A stretch of DNA of 64,000 nucleotides from Dryocola clanedunensis_A (GTDB taxonomy: Bacteria > Pseudomonadota > Gammaproteobacteria > Enterobacterales > Enterobacteriaceae): the NCBI GenBank assembly GCA_038405435.1, contig JBBYHZ010000004.1; one strand, given 5' to 3'. The notes below the pieces were generated by a model, which was not told where the DNA came from, made no database searches, and was given only the letters and a program-made list of their open reading frames with translations. The position numbers were made by a program, and so were the translations under genes. Shown here one piece after another: positions 1 to 8,164 of this stretch (position 1 is its first letter; every line of letters begins with the position of its first letter).

Positions 1-45
1 GCCACCATTTTTAGGCTGAACTTCATCGCTGACCAAATAGACCAT
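1..45 (-). CDS. yodC: YodC-like small protein (DUF2158), N-terminal fragment
   Basis: Only the first 15 codons lie in the window, reading MVYLVSDEVQPKNGG on the minus strand before running off the left edge. The opening resembles the start of YodC/DUF2158 proteins (a VxD-x-VQ-x-K-x-GG pattern), which are about 60 residues long and of unknown function. A strong GGAGG ribosome site at 51-55 lies five bases before the ATG at 45. Position supports the call, since yodC precedes yedI in E. coli. The fragment is short, so the family assignment is tentative. Confidence 0.55.
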   Translation of the reverse strand, partial: MVYLVSDEVQPKNGG

Positions 46-137
46 ATCTGCCTCCGGTATCAGGGGTGAAAACTTTTACAGGTATAGTCAAAAAGCAGCA
101 TTTATGCCCGGCACAAAACGCAAATTTCAGTAAATTC

Positions 138-1058
138 TTAGTGAGCCGCTTTGCCCCGCAGGCGGTTTATTCCGTTTACAGCCAGCAGAACGATGCCGCC
201 GACGATAAAACCGAGCACAAGATTGACCAGCGTCGGGCCAAGCAGATGCACCACGCCGCCGAACGGCTGCGTAAAGTTTTCAATCGCATGGTGTAATGCG
301 GGAATGCCGTGTACCAGGATCCCGCCGCCGACGAGGAACATGGCCAGCGTACCGACAACCGACAGGAACTTCATCAGCCAGGGGGCCAGCACCAGCAGCG
401 CTTTACCGATGCCTTTCGCCAGCGCCGAGCTCTTTTCCACCAGCCAGTAGCCCAGATCGTCAAGCTTGACGATCATGCCGACCAGGCCATAAACGCCCAC
501 GGTAACCAGAATCGCAATCCCGGAAAGTACCAGCACCTGATTTAGCAGCGGCGCATCAGCGACAATGCCGAGCGTGATGGCGACGATTTCGGCCGAAAGT
601 ATAAAATCGGTGCGAATAGCCCCTTTCACCTTATCGCGCTCGTAAACCATCGGATCCTGCTTAGCTACGGCATCCAGACGGGCCTTTTTTTCTTCGGGGG
701 TTTCTTTGTGTTTGCGCGCCTGCAAACTGTGCACCACCTTCTCCACCCCTTCAAAACACAAAAACGCCCCGCCCACCATCAGCAGCGGTGTGATAGCCCA
801 GGGCGCGAAGGCGCTGATAACTAAAGCCAGCGGCACCAGGATCAGCTTATTCAGAAACGAACCTTTCGCCACGCTCCACACCACCGGCAGCTCGCGGTTT
901 GCCCGCACGCCGGAAACCTGCTGGGCGTTAAGCGATAAGTCATCCCCCAGTACGCCAGCCGTTTTCTTTGCCGCCAGCTTGCCCATTAAAGAGATATCGT
1001 CCAGCAGCGTGGCGATATCATCGAGAAGCGTTAGTAAGCTACTTCCAGCCAAAATCAT
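138..1058 (-). CDS. yedI: DUF808 inner-membrane protein YedI
   Basis: The 306-residue product is close to the E. coli YedI length of about 305. It opens with the family's hydrophilic start (LAGSSLLTLLDDIATLLDDI) and has several hydrophobic stretches, for example around residues 70-95 and 150-185 and in the C-terminal third, consistent with a polytopic inner-membrane protein. DUF808 proteins have no established biochemical role. It is divergent from yedA and lies in the conserved yodC-yedI-yedA-vsr-dcm order. Confidence 0.9.
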   Translation of the reverse strand: MILAGSSLLTLLDDIATLLDDISLMGKLAAKKTAGVLGDDLSLNAQQVSGVRANRELPVVWSVAKGSFLNKLILVPLALVISAFAPWAITPLLMVGGAFLCFEGVEKVVHSLQARKHKETPEEKKARLDAVAKQDPMVYERDKVKGAIRTDFILSAEIVAITLGIVADAPLLNQVLVLSGIAILVTVGVYGLVGMIVKLDDLGYWLVEKSSALAKGIGKALLVLAPWLMKFLSVVGTLAMFLVGGGILVHGIPALHHAIENFTQPFGGVVHLLGPTLVNLVLGFIVGGIVLLAVNGINRLRGKAAH

Positions 1059-1226
1059 CTTCCTTTTTTGTAAGTGTCTTCAACAGTATGGAGCAAAACC
1101 CGGAGGACGAAAAATCGAAGCGCGCTGTCAATGAAAATTAACAGTTCAATAACAAGTAAAATTCTCGCCAGACGGATAGTTTTGGCGTTAACTATTAGCC
1201 TTCTGTCTTTCGTATCGTGAGGAAGT

Positions 1227-2144
1227 ATGCGTGTTCGTTCCGGACAGCTGTTACCGCTGGTAGCCGCGCTGTTTGCGCTGTATATCATCTGGGGTTCAAC
1301 CTATTTTGCCATCGCCATCGGCGTGAAAAGCTGGCCGCCGTTTATGATGGCTGGCGTGCGCTTTATGAGCGCCGGGGTTCTGCTGCTGGCGGTACTGCTG
1401 CTGCGCGGCCATAAACTCCCGCCCCTCAGGCCCATGCTAAACGCCGCGTTAATTGGCGTTCTGCTGCTGGCCGTGGGCAACGGCTTTGTGACCGTTGCCG
1501 AACATCAGCACGTGCCTTCCGGCATCGCAGCCGTAATGGTGGCAACGGTGCCGCTGTTTACCCTGTGTTTCAGCCGTCTGTTTGGCATTCCCACGCGCAA
1601 GCTGGAGTGGCTCGGCATCGCCATAGGCCTTGCGGGCATTGTCCTGCTGAACAGCGGCGGCAACCTGAGCGGCAACCCTGGCGGGGCGCTGTTGATTCTG
1701 GTTGGCTCTGTGAGCTGGGCATTCGGCTCGGTTTACGGCTCGCGTATTGAGCTACCTAAGGGGCTGATGGCGGGCGCCATTGAGATGCTGGCAGCGGGCA
1801 TTGTCCTGCTGGGCGCGGCGGCCCTGACGGGGGAAAGGTTGACGGTAATGCCAACGGCAGCGGGCTTTATGGCCGTTGGCTATCTGGCCCTGTTCGGCTC
1901 GATTATCGCCATCAGCGCTTATATGTACCTGATTCGAAACGTGGTGCCAGCGGTCGCCACCAGCTACGCCTACGTTAACCCTGTGGTGGCTGTTTTACTG
2001 GGCACCGGGTTCGCAGGGGAAAGTTTGTCGCCGGTCGAATGGCTGGCTTTAGGCGTGATTATCTTTGCGGTAGTGCTGGTCACCCTCGGGAAATATCTGC
2101 TGCCCCCAAAGCCGGTAATGACCGCGTGTGAGGTAGATAAGTAG
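1227..2144 (+). CDS. yedA: EamA/DMT-family transporter YedA
   Basis: A 305-residue protein with about ten hydrophobic helices arranged as two EamA repeats (roughly residues 10-140 and 150-290), the architecture of drug/metabolite exporters of the inner membrane. The N-terminal WGSTYFAI motif in helix 1 is typical. Length and position, divergent from yedI and convergent with vsr, match E. coli YedA. The physiological substrate is not known for the family member. The gene ends 28 bases before the stop of vsr on the other strand. Confidence 0.92.
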   Translation: MRVRSGQLLPLVAALFALYIIWGSTYFAIAIGVKSWPPFMMAGVRFMSAGVLLLAVLLLRGHKLPPLRPMLNAALIGVLLLAVGNGFVTVAEHQHVPSGIAAVMVATVPLFTLCFSRLFGIPTRKLEWLGIAIGLAGIVLLNSGGNLSGNPGGALLILVGSVSWAFGSVYGSRIELPKGLMAGAIEMLAAGIVLLGAAALTGERLTVMPTAAGFMAVGYLALFGSIIAISAYMYLIRNVVPAVATSYAYVNPVVAVLLGTGFAGESLSPVEWLALGVIIFAVVLVTLGKYLLPPKPVMTACEVDK

Positions 2145-2172
2145 TGCGTTTACGGGCGGCGCTGGCTGCCCG

Positions 2173-2646
2173 TTACTCCTCGCGCTCGTGAATACCTGCG
2201 GTATTAATCTCCGCATAGCGCCCGCCGCCGCAAATCCACTCTTCAAGCCTTTCCCTCAGCGACTCGTCGCTGAGCTTTTCCCGGCCCCGCAGCGCGCATT
2301 CCCAGACTATCAGCACGCGCCACTCTTCGCTGAGCAGGCGGTGAATATCACGCTTGTCTCGCGCAACGTTCTTGCCGATCTTCTCAAGCCAGAAGTCGGT
2401 GCGCGTCGCGGGAACCCTGAAGAGATAACAGTCGTGATGATGCCAGAAGCAGCCGTGGGTAAAGATAATGCAGCGGTACTCTTCGACAACAAAATCAGGC
2501 CGCCCGGCAAGCGCCGCATCCTGCACCCGGAAAGCAAACCCGCAGTCGTTCAGAAGTCCCGCCAGGCGCTTTTCAATGGCCGTATCCCGCGTTGCAATAG
2601 CGCGCATATTTTTGCTGCGCACTTCTTTGCTGTGAACATCAGCCAT
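2173..2646 (-). CDS. vsr: Very short patch repair endonuclease Vsr
   Basis: The 157-residue product matches the Vsr family, a nicking endonuclease that cuts 5' of the T in T:G mismatches produced when Dcm-methylated cytosine deaminates. The N-terminus (SKEVRSKNMRAI) is the family's DNA-contacting segment, and the GRPDFVV stretch carries the conserved catalytic Asp; the FxHGCFWHHH-x-C segment supplies the structural zinc ligands. It lies 13 bases after dcm on the same strand, so the two are probably cotranscribed. In E. coli dcm and vsr overlap, whereas here they do not. Confidence 0.96.
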   Translation of the reverse strand: MADVHSKEVRSKNMRAIATRDTAIEKRLAGLLNDCGFAFRVQDAALAGRPDFVVEEYRCIIFTHGCFWHHHDCYLFRVPATRTDFWLEKIGKNVARDKRDIHRLLSEEWRVLIVWECALRGREKLSDESLRERLEEWICGGGRYAEINTAGIHEREE

Positions 2647-2659
2647 TGTTTACCTCCCG

Positions 2660-4069
2660 TTAGCGCTTTTTCACCGCCAGCCTGATTTTCTCTTCCAGAA
2701 GTTTAGCGACTGCCGCAAACGCTGGCACCACGACAGAGTTGCCGAACTGCCGGTAAGCCTGAGTATCAGACACCGGAATACGGAAAGATTTGCCCTGCAC
2801 CGCCTCAAAGCCCATCAGCCTCGCGCATTCACGCGGCGTTAAGCGGCGTGGCCGACGCTTCTGGTTTTCAGGATCGTTAAAATCCTTCTCGCCCAGCGCC
2901 TTGTCCCAGCCTCGGTCGACCAGGATTTCCGCCCCATCTTTAAAATAACGCGCCGACAGGGTTCTTGCCACGCTGGCCGGATTGGTCGGGTCCACCAGGC
3001 CGTAGCCAAAGCCGTTGCCCTTCGCCTGATGCTTTTTCGCGTAGTTATAGAGGTACTTCCACAGCGTCGGCGTCAGGATGTATTTTTCGTCCACGACCGG
3101 ATCCAGCAGCTCACCAAAGGTGATGCGGCGCTTTGGATAAAGCGCGTCCAGAGTGCGCAGCGTGAAGTCATGGTGCAGATTCAGGTCGCGACGGAACCCG
3201 ACCAGCACGATACGCTCGCGGTGCTGGGGCAGGAAGTTTTTCCCGTCGATAATCTTCGGATCGCCCGCTCCCGCCACGGCCGCATCTGCTACTTCATACC
3301 CCAGGCCATCAAGCGTTTCCATAATGATACGGAAGGTGTTGCCCTTGTCGTGGCTCTTAAGATTTTTAACGTTTTCCAGCACGAAGATTGCCGGACGCTT
3401 GGCATCAATAATGCGGGCCACGTCGAAGAACAGCGTGCCCTGGGTTTCGCAGGCGAAGCCATGCGCCCGGCCCAGCGCGTTCTTTTTCGAGACGCCAGCC
3501 AGCGAGAAGGGCTGGCAGGGGAAGCCCGCAAGCAGGACGTCGTGATCCGGCAGGGTGGCCTTAATGTGCGCGGCAGCCTCCTCATCGCTGAGGTCCGTGC
3601 GGTGGCTCTGGGTCACATCGCGGATATCTTCGTTGAACTGATGCTGCTGCGGGTCGCAGTACCAGTTGGCCTTATAGGTACGTACCGCATATTTATTCCA
3701 CTCGCTGGTAAATACGCACTGTCCGCCAATGGCCTCAAAGCCGCTGCGAATGCCGCCGATGCCCGCAAAGAGATCGATAAAACGAAACGCGTATTTGCCG
3801 TGGTGGGCAGGCGGCGAGGGAAGCATGCTTTGCAGCATCGTCACTTCTACAGGCGTCAGGCTTCGCGGGGCTGATTTGCGGTTGAACCAGCGGTTTAACG
3901 ATTCACGCGTCCAGTCGCCGCTGACCTGCCGCAGATGATGCGCCACGGTTTTTTGATCGTAGATTTTAAGGATCCGGCTGACCAGCTCGTGGTCAGCTTC
4001 CATCTGCTGCCGCTGCTGGTGTAAGGCCTGTTCTGAGAGGTGCTCTGCAATCGCGTCGAGGTCGTTCAT
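2660..4069 (-). CDS. dcm: DNA-cytosine methyltransferase Dcm
   Basis: A 469-residue C5-cytosine methyltransferase, close to the 472 residues of E. coli Dcm (CCWGG). It carries the long N-terminal extension typical of Dcm, the SAM-binding motif FAGIGG at 101-106, the catalytic PCQ motif with Cys185, and the ENV motif (VLENVKN) near 230. The C-terminal region holds the QFGNSV motif that closes the fold. With vsr immediately downstream it forms the methylation-plus-repair pair. No partner restriction enzyme is visible, so it is a solitary methyltransferase. Confidence 0.96.
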   Translation of the reverse strand: MNDLDAIAEHLSEQALHQQRQQMEADHELVSRILKIYDQKTVAHHLRQVSGDWTRESLNRWFNRKSAPRSLTPVEVTMLQSMLPSPPAHHGKYAFRFIDLFAGIGGIRSGFEAIGGQCVFTSEWNKYAVRTYKANWYCDPQQHQFNEDIRDVTQSHRTDLSDEEAAAHIKATLPDHDVLLAGFPCQPFSLAGVSKKNALGRAHGFACETQGTLFFDVARIIDAKRPAIFVLENVKNLKSHDKGNTFRIIMETLDGLGYEVADAAVAGAGDPKIIDGKNFLPQHRERIVLVGFRRDLNLHHDFTLRTLDALYPKRRITFGELLDPVVDEKYILTPTLWKYLYNYAKKHQAKGNGFGYGLVDPTNPASVARTLSARYFKDGAEILVDRGWDKALGEKDFNDPENQKRRPRRLTPRECARLMGFEAVQGKSFRIPVSDTQAYRQFGNSVVVPAFAAVAKLLEEKIRLAVKKR

Positions 4070-4155
4070 CCTAAACCCTGGAAGGGAAAATAATGTGCGA
4101 CTTTATCACTGATTTGACCCAGAGAGAAAGCGTGCCCGCATCCGGCGGGCAGCCG

Positions 4156-4851
4156 TTAGCGTGAGGAGATAAACTGTTGCAGGACGTCGCTGTCTATTTC
4201 GTGGTAATCGCCTTTTAGTTCGGCACACAGCTTGGCCATGTAGTGCACCAGAAAATCGGCGTTGAGGCGTGCAAGCTCCCTTCCCGCTTCGGTTTGCATG
4301 GTTTCAGGAAGTTTAAAGAGTTTTTTCTGGAAATGGTCGAGCGCGTAGGTCGTGTCATCCAGCTCCCGGGACTGCGCCAGCGGATCCGTGCTGTCGAACA
4401 ACGGACGGCCTAACGCCCCCGATGTGTAAAACACCCGGGCAAGGCCAATAGCGCCCAAAGATTCAAGCCGGTCCGCATCCTGAACGATTTTTGCTTCCAG
4501 GGTTTGCGGCGCAATGCCTGCGCTAAAACTATGGGCGCGAACGGCATGCGCCACCGCATCGTAAAGCTCGCGGGGGAAATCCGGGAAATCGGCATCCAGA
4601 ATACGCAACGTCTCCTGTGCCGCCTGCGTCGAGGCGAGGTGCCGCTGCGGATGATTCTTCGGCAGGTTAACAATATCGTGAAAATAACAGGCGGTGAGGA
4701 CAACTAAACGGTCGGCTTCGCTGCCTGTCATTATTCGCTGCGCGGTCTTCCACACGCGGTGAAAGTGCGCCACATCGTGGGCCTTATCGTCCTGCGCCCA
4801 GTTGTCGCGCAGCCAGGTTTCAAAGCGTTCCTGCCAGAGGGCTATCGGCAT
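4156..4851 (-). CDS. yedJ: HD-domain phosphohydrolase YedJ
   Basis: The 231-residue protein has an HD-superfamily metal-dependent phosphohydrolase domain. A first His lies in HDVAHFHRVW near residue 25, the HD doublet is in CYFHDIVNLP near residue 55, and a later Asp is in QDADRLESLGAIG near residue 125. Length and position after dcm agree with E. coli YedJ. The substrate is not established. It is transcribed in the same direction as dcm and ends 86 bases before the dcm start, so a shared transcript is possible but not shown. Confidence 0.9.
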   Translation of the reverse strand: MPIALWQERFETWLRDNWAQDDKAHDVAHFHRVWKTAQRIMTGSEADRLVVLTACYFHDIVNLPKNHPQRHLASTQAAQETLRILDADFPDFPRELYDAVAHAVRAHSFSAGIAPQTLEAKIVQDADRLESLGAIGLARVFYTSGALGRPLFDSTDPLAQSRELDDTTYALDHFQKKLFKLPETMQTEAGRELARLNADFLVHYMAKLCAELKGDYHEIDSDVLQQFISSR

Positions 4852-4943
4852 ACGTACTCCTCGATTCGTTGCTAAACCCGGTACTTAATATGAGTACAGG
4901 ATCACAAATTTAGCAAATTAACGGGCAAAAACGCTAAAGCAGA

Positions 4944-5228
4944 TTAACCGCGATGGGACGAACGCGCTCGCGGGCCGTACTGCCGAGGCCGCGTATACCA
5001 GACAATCCAGCCCAGAACGGCGGCGACGGACCCCAATACCAGCAGGCCCATCAGCGCGCCCAACAGCTTACCGGCAAAGGAACCCATATCGCCCCCCGTC
5101 ACGCTGCTGACCACCCAAAAGTACTTCACCATCGCCCAGACGATGTAGAGACAAAAAGCATAGAACAACCACAGCGCTAGTTTTCCACCCGGGCTACGGG
5201 TTGGCTTCGCATCCATAACGTTTAACAT
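4944..5228 (-). CDS. drpB: Small membrane protein DrpB (YedR), cell-division associated
   Basis: A 94-residue protein with two clear membrane spans (roughly 17-38 and 52-75) and a basic tail. Its position between yedJ and a porin gene matches yedR/drpB of E. coli, a small division protein reported to compensate for loss of FtsEX. Two in-frame ATG codons, at 5228 and 5216, follow a GAGGAG sequence; the first is very close to it and the second is 12 bases away, so the exact start is uncertain. The identification rests on context and topology more than on a diagnostic motif. Confidence 0.65.
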   Translation of the reverse strand: MLNVMDAKPTRSPGGKLALWLFYAFCLYIVWAMVKYFWVVSSVTGGDMGSFAGKLLGALMGLLVLGSVAAVLGWIVWYTRPRQYGPRARSSHRG

Positions 5229-5706
5229 CTCCTCTCAAGCAAAAAACAGGACAAACGATGGCCTCGCCACCTTCACAATGTGACTTTTATCACATTATAG
5301 AGCGCATTTGATCGCTTTTAACGATGTTTTTTGTCCCTTATCAACCCCTGCCGAAAACTGGCCATATTGCGTACGAATACTGACGATCTATTACTCATTG
5401 AAAACGTAACGCGAAGGGGTAAATATTCATCGATCCTTTAATCGCGGAAATAAAATAAAACATAAATACGATATATTTTTATGATCATTAATATTTTTAA
5501 TTAAAACACAAAAGCAAGCAGATATATTAAATAACCATGTTAATCATAAGCTTGCATGGAAATAGTATAATTACAATTTGCAACACTTCCATTATACAAC
5601 TTACACCTCACCCGGTAGAAAGTATGAACTATTTGGTTACGATGTTGCTGGTTGTTCAGGACTGAAACAATCATTCATTCTAATTATATTTAAAAGGATT
5701 ATCTAT
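5229..5706 (+). promoter_or_regulatory. Long AT-rich regulatory region upstream of the porin
   Basis: This 478-base gap between drpB and the porin has no credible gene. It becomes strongly AT-rich from about 5440 onward, as is common for H-NS and OmpR-regulated porin promoters. A perfect -10 hexamer TATAAT at 5566-5571 has only a poor -35 match at the proper distance, the arrangement expected of an activator-dependent promoter, and would give a 5' leader of roughly 125-130 bases. The ribosome site AAGGA is at 5694-5698. I could not place individual OmpR sites with confidence. Confidence 0.5.
5279..5294. promoter_or_regulatory. Predicted CRP binding site
   Basis: The sequence TGTGA-CTTTTA-TCACA is a perfect match to the CRP half-sites with the usual 6-base spacer. 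It lies 51 bases upstream of drpB (minus strand) and 413 bases upstream of the porin start (plus strand). Placement favours control of drpB or of a distal porin promoter. Binding is inferred from sequence only. Confidence 0.7.
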
Positions 5707-6834
5707 ATGAAAAGAACAGCACTGGCATTACTTATTCCAGCAATACTGACCCTGGGCGCGGCTAACGCGGCGGAAATGTATAATAAAGACGGTAATAAAG
5801 TTGACCTGTATGGCAAAGTCGATGCGCGCCATACCTTCTCTGATAATAAAGGTGATGACGGCGATGCCACTTATACCCAAATAGGGTTCAGAGGCGAAAC
5901 GCAGATTAACAGCGCGCTCATGGGCTTCGGCCAGTGGGAATACAAAATGATGGCAAACGACACCGAGGACAGCGGCAGGAAGGCATGGACTCGTCTGGCC
6001 TTCGCTGGTCTGAAGTTTGGCGACTACGGCTCGCTGGACTACGGCCGTAACTACGGTGTTGTTTACGATATCGACGCATGGACGGATATGCTGCCAGTCT
6101 TCGGTGGTGACACCGCGGCGCAAACCGATAACTACATGATGGGCCGTGCGAGCGGCGTGGCAACCTACCGTAATGCCGACTTCTTCGGTCTGGTAGATGG
6201 CCTGAACTTTGCCATCCAGTACCAGGGCGCTAACGAAGGTGCTAATGATAACGAAGATCAGGAAGGCACCAACAATGGCCGCAGCTACAAGTATTCCAAC
6301 GGTGATGGCTGGGGCATGTCCTCCTCCTACGATTTCAACTTTGGTTTGAGCTTCGGTGCAGCCTTCTCCTCCTCTGACCGTACTAATGAGCAGGAAGCAT
6401 TAGGCCGTGGTGATACCGTTATGGCCGGTGGCGAAAAGGCTGAAGCCTGGACCGTCGGTACTAAATATGACGCCAACAATATCTATCTGGCAGCAATGTA
6501 TGCCGAAACCAATAATATGACGCCGTTTGGTGCCGGTTATATTGCCAACAAAACCCAGAACTTTGAAGTTGTGGCTCAGTACCAGTTCGACTTCGGCCTG
6601 CGCCCGTCCGTAGCCTACCTGCAGTCTAAAGGTAAAGAGCTGAACTCTGGCTACGGTAACGACAAAGACCTGGTGAAATACGTTGATGTCGCCGCTACCT
6701 ACTACTTCAACAAAAACTTCTCCGCCTACGCAGATTACAAAATCAACCTGCTGGACGGCAATGACGACTTCTACAACGATGCCGGCATCTCTACCGACGA
6801 CGTTGTTGGCGTTGGCATGATTTACCAGTTCTAA
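5707..6834 (+). CDS. General outer-membrane porin (OmpC/OmpF family, YedS/OmpS-type locus)
   Basis: A 375-residue trimeric-porin family protein that forms diffusion channels for small hydrophilic solutes. The signal peptide is about 21 residues (MKRTALALLIPAILTLGAANA) and the mature start AEMYNKDGNKVDLYGKV is typical. The C-terminal residue is Phe (GMIYQF), the signal for beta-barrel assembly. The constriction-loop region (TDMLPVFGGDT) is recognisable. The ATG at 5707 is chosen because it starts the signal peptide and follows AAGGA. In E. coli K-12 the porin at this place, yedS, is a pseudogene; here it is intact. Assignment to a named porin is not certain. Confidence 0.92.
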   Translation: MKRTALALLIPAILTLGAANAAEMYNKDGNKVDLYGKVDARHTFSDNKGDDGDATYTQIGFRGETQINSALMGFGQWEYKMMANDTEDSGRKAWTRLAFAGLKFGDYGSLDYGRNYGVVYDIDAWTDMLPVFGGDTAAQTDNYMMGRASGVATYRNADFFGLVDGLNFAIQYQGANEGANDNEDQEGTNNGRSYKYSNGDGWGMSSSYDFNFGLSFGAAFSSSDRTNEQEALGRGDTVMAGGEKAEAWTVGTKYDANNIYLAAMYAETNNMTPFGAGYIANKTQNFEVVAQYQFDFGLRPSVAYLQSKGKELNSGYGNDKDLVKYVDVAATYYFNKNFSAYADYKINLLDGNDDFYNDAGISTDDVVGVGMIYQF

Positions 6835-6864
6835 AAAAAAGACCTACCCCCCTTTGTATTGTTT

Positions 6865-6889
6865 AGCCCGCTTATCGCGGGCTTTTTTT
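6865..6889 (+). terminator. Rho-independent terminator of the porin gene
   Basis: The stem AGCCCGC/GCGGGCT with a five-base loop is followed by seven T residues, starting 30 bases after the porin stop codon. Confidence 0.9.
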
Positions 6890-7076
6890 CGTTCCGCATT
6901 TTATCCAGGCCAAAGCAATGTTTAAGTTATTCAGATAATTCCGTAGCTGAAGGCACACTTGTGACCCGCATCGTTGAAGTAAAAATCATTAAGTGCTTGA
7001 ATAATGGCCCGCTGAGGGGCATTAATGATGCCGATATCTTCTCTCCTGCAACCATGATGACTTTGTGAGCAAGTAC

Positions 7077-7874
7077 ATGATTAAGTGGCCCTGGAAAGTA
7101 AGTGATTCATCCGCTGTCTCCGCCCTGCCCTGGGAGCAGGCTTTTGCCATCCCCGTGCTGGCCGACCTCACCGCGGTTGAGCAGCAGAAACTCATCCGTC
7201 TGGCCGATCGCTTTTTGCAGCAGAAGCGGCTGGTCCCGCTTCAGGGCTTTGAACTTGACGAACTGAAAAGCGCGCGCATTGCCCTGCTGTTCTGCCTGCC
7301 GGTGATGGAGCTGGGGCTGGAATGGCTGGATGGCTTTCACGAGGTGCTGATCTACCCTGCTCCTTTCGTGGTTGACGATGAATGGCAGGATGATTTCGGC
7401 CTGGTTCACAATCAGCGCGTCGTGCAATCCGGGCAGAGCTGGCAGCAGGGCCCAATCGTACTTAACTGGCTGGACGTGCAGGACTCCTTCGACGCCTCAG
7501 GCTTTAACCTTATCGTCCACGAGGTGGCCCACAAGCTGGATATGCGCAACGGCGACAGGGCAAGCGGTATCCCGCTTATCGCGCTGCGGGACGTCGCCGC
7601 CTGGGAACACGACCTGTACGCGGCCATGAATAATATCCAGGATGAAATCGATCTGGTCGGCGAGAATGCGGCTAGTATAGATGCCTACGCGGCAAGCGAG
7701 CCGGCAGAGTGCTTCGCGGTGCTTTCCGAGTACTTCTTCAGCGCGCCGGAGCTGCTGGCCCCGCGCTTTCCGTCGCTCTATCAGCGTTTTCGCCTGTTTT
7801 ACGGCCAGGATCCTCTGCAACGCCTGCGTCGTAACGAAAACCCCCACGATGCGGACGGCAAAACGGTGCATTAA
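7077..7874 (+). CDS. mtfA: Mlc titration factor A, zinc aminopeptidase-like
   Basis: The 265-residue product (ATG at 7077, MIKWPWK) has the length of E. coli MtfA. An in-frame GTG four codons upstream (7065) is less likely. MtfA binds and inactivates the glucose repressor Mlc, raising ptsG expression, and has metal-dependent peptidase activity. The zinc motif HEVAH is at 148-152, and a downstream Glu within the AECFAVLSEYFF region is the likely third ligand. It is cytosolic, with no signal peptide. Position just before a tRNA-Asn gene matches mtfA-asnT in E. coli. Confidence 0.95.
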   Translation: MIKWPWKVSDSSAVSALPWEQAFAIPVLADLTAVEQQKLIRLADRFLQQKRLVPLQGFELDELKSARIALLFCLPVMELGLEWLDGFHEVLIYPAPFVVDDEWQDDFGLVHNQRVVQSGQSWQQGPIVLNWLDVQDSFDASGFNLIVHEVAHKLDMRNGDRASGIPLIALRDVAAWEHDLYAAMNNIQDEIDLVGENAASIDAYAASEPAECFAVLSEYFFSAPELLAPRFPSLYQRFRLFYGQDPLQRLRRNENPHDADGKTVH

Positions 7875-7927
7875 TTCCGCAAGTTGATTCTAATTTGCTC
7901 ATTCGAATCAAGACGTTATTTTTGTCG

Positions 7928-7956
7928 TTGACTCTTTTTAAACGTGAGGCTACTAT
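7928..7956 (+). promoter_or_regulatory. Promoter of tRNA-Asn copy 1
   Basis: A -35 element TTGACT at 7928-7933 and a -10 element TACTAT at 7951-7956 are separated by 17 bases, 18 bases before the tRNA. Confidence 0.75.
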
Positions 7957-7974
7957 TCGCCTCGTTCAAACGAT

Positions 7975-8050
7975 TCCTCTGTAGTTCAGTCGGTAGAACG
8001 GCGGACTGTTAATCCGTATGTCACTGGTTCGAGTCCAGTCAGAGGAGCCA
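7975..8050 (+). tRNA. asnT: tRNA-Asn(GUU), copy 1
   Basis: A 76-base gene identical in sequence to the other three copies in this window. The acceptor stem TCCTCTG pairs with CAGAGGA, the anticodon is GTT (context ACTGTTAAT), the T-arm is GGTTCGAGTCC, and CCA is encoded. It sits just after mtfA, the place of asnT in E. coli. tRNA-Asn genes are frequent integration sites for islands. Confidence 0.98.
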
Positions 8051-8059
8051 AATTCGAGA

Positions 8060-8092
8060 GCCTGCTTAAGGAAACTTAAGCGGGCTTTTTTG
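8060..8092 (+). terminator. Terminator of tRNA-Asn copy 1
   Basis: The stem GCCTGCTTAAG/CTTAAGCGGGC has a short GAAA-type loop and a run of six T. The same element follows all four tRNA copies with few changes. Confidence 0.9.
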
Positions 8093-8135
8093 CGTTTAGG
8101 CTTCGTGAAAAATAAACGCCCAAACTAAGAATAAC

Positions 8136-8152
8136 GGGCGAGGCTATCGCCC
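8136..8152 (-). terminator. Weak terminator after cbl
   Basis: GGGCGA/TCGCCC hairpin just beyond the cbl stop codon on the minus strand. The following sequence is only moderately T-rich, so termination efficiency is uncertain. Confidence 0.45.
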
Positions 8153-8164
8153 TTTCCCGGCGAA

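Noticed and set aside
3029..3874. Long open frame on the plus strand opposite dcm (281 codons)
   Set aside because: It is antisense to a gene with all Dcm motifs, has no family resemblance, and no ribosome site. Long antisense frames are common opposite GC-rich enterobacterial genes.
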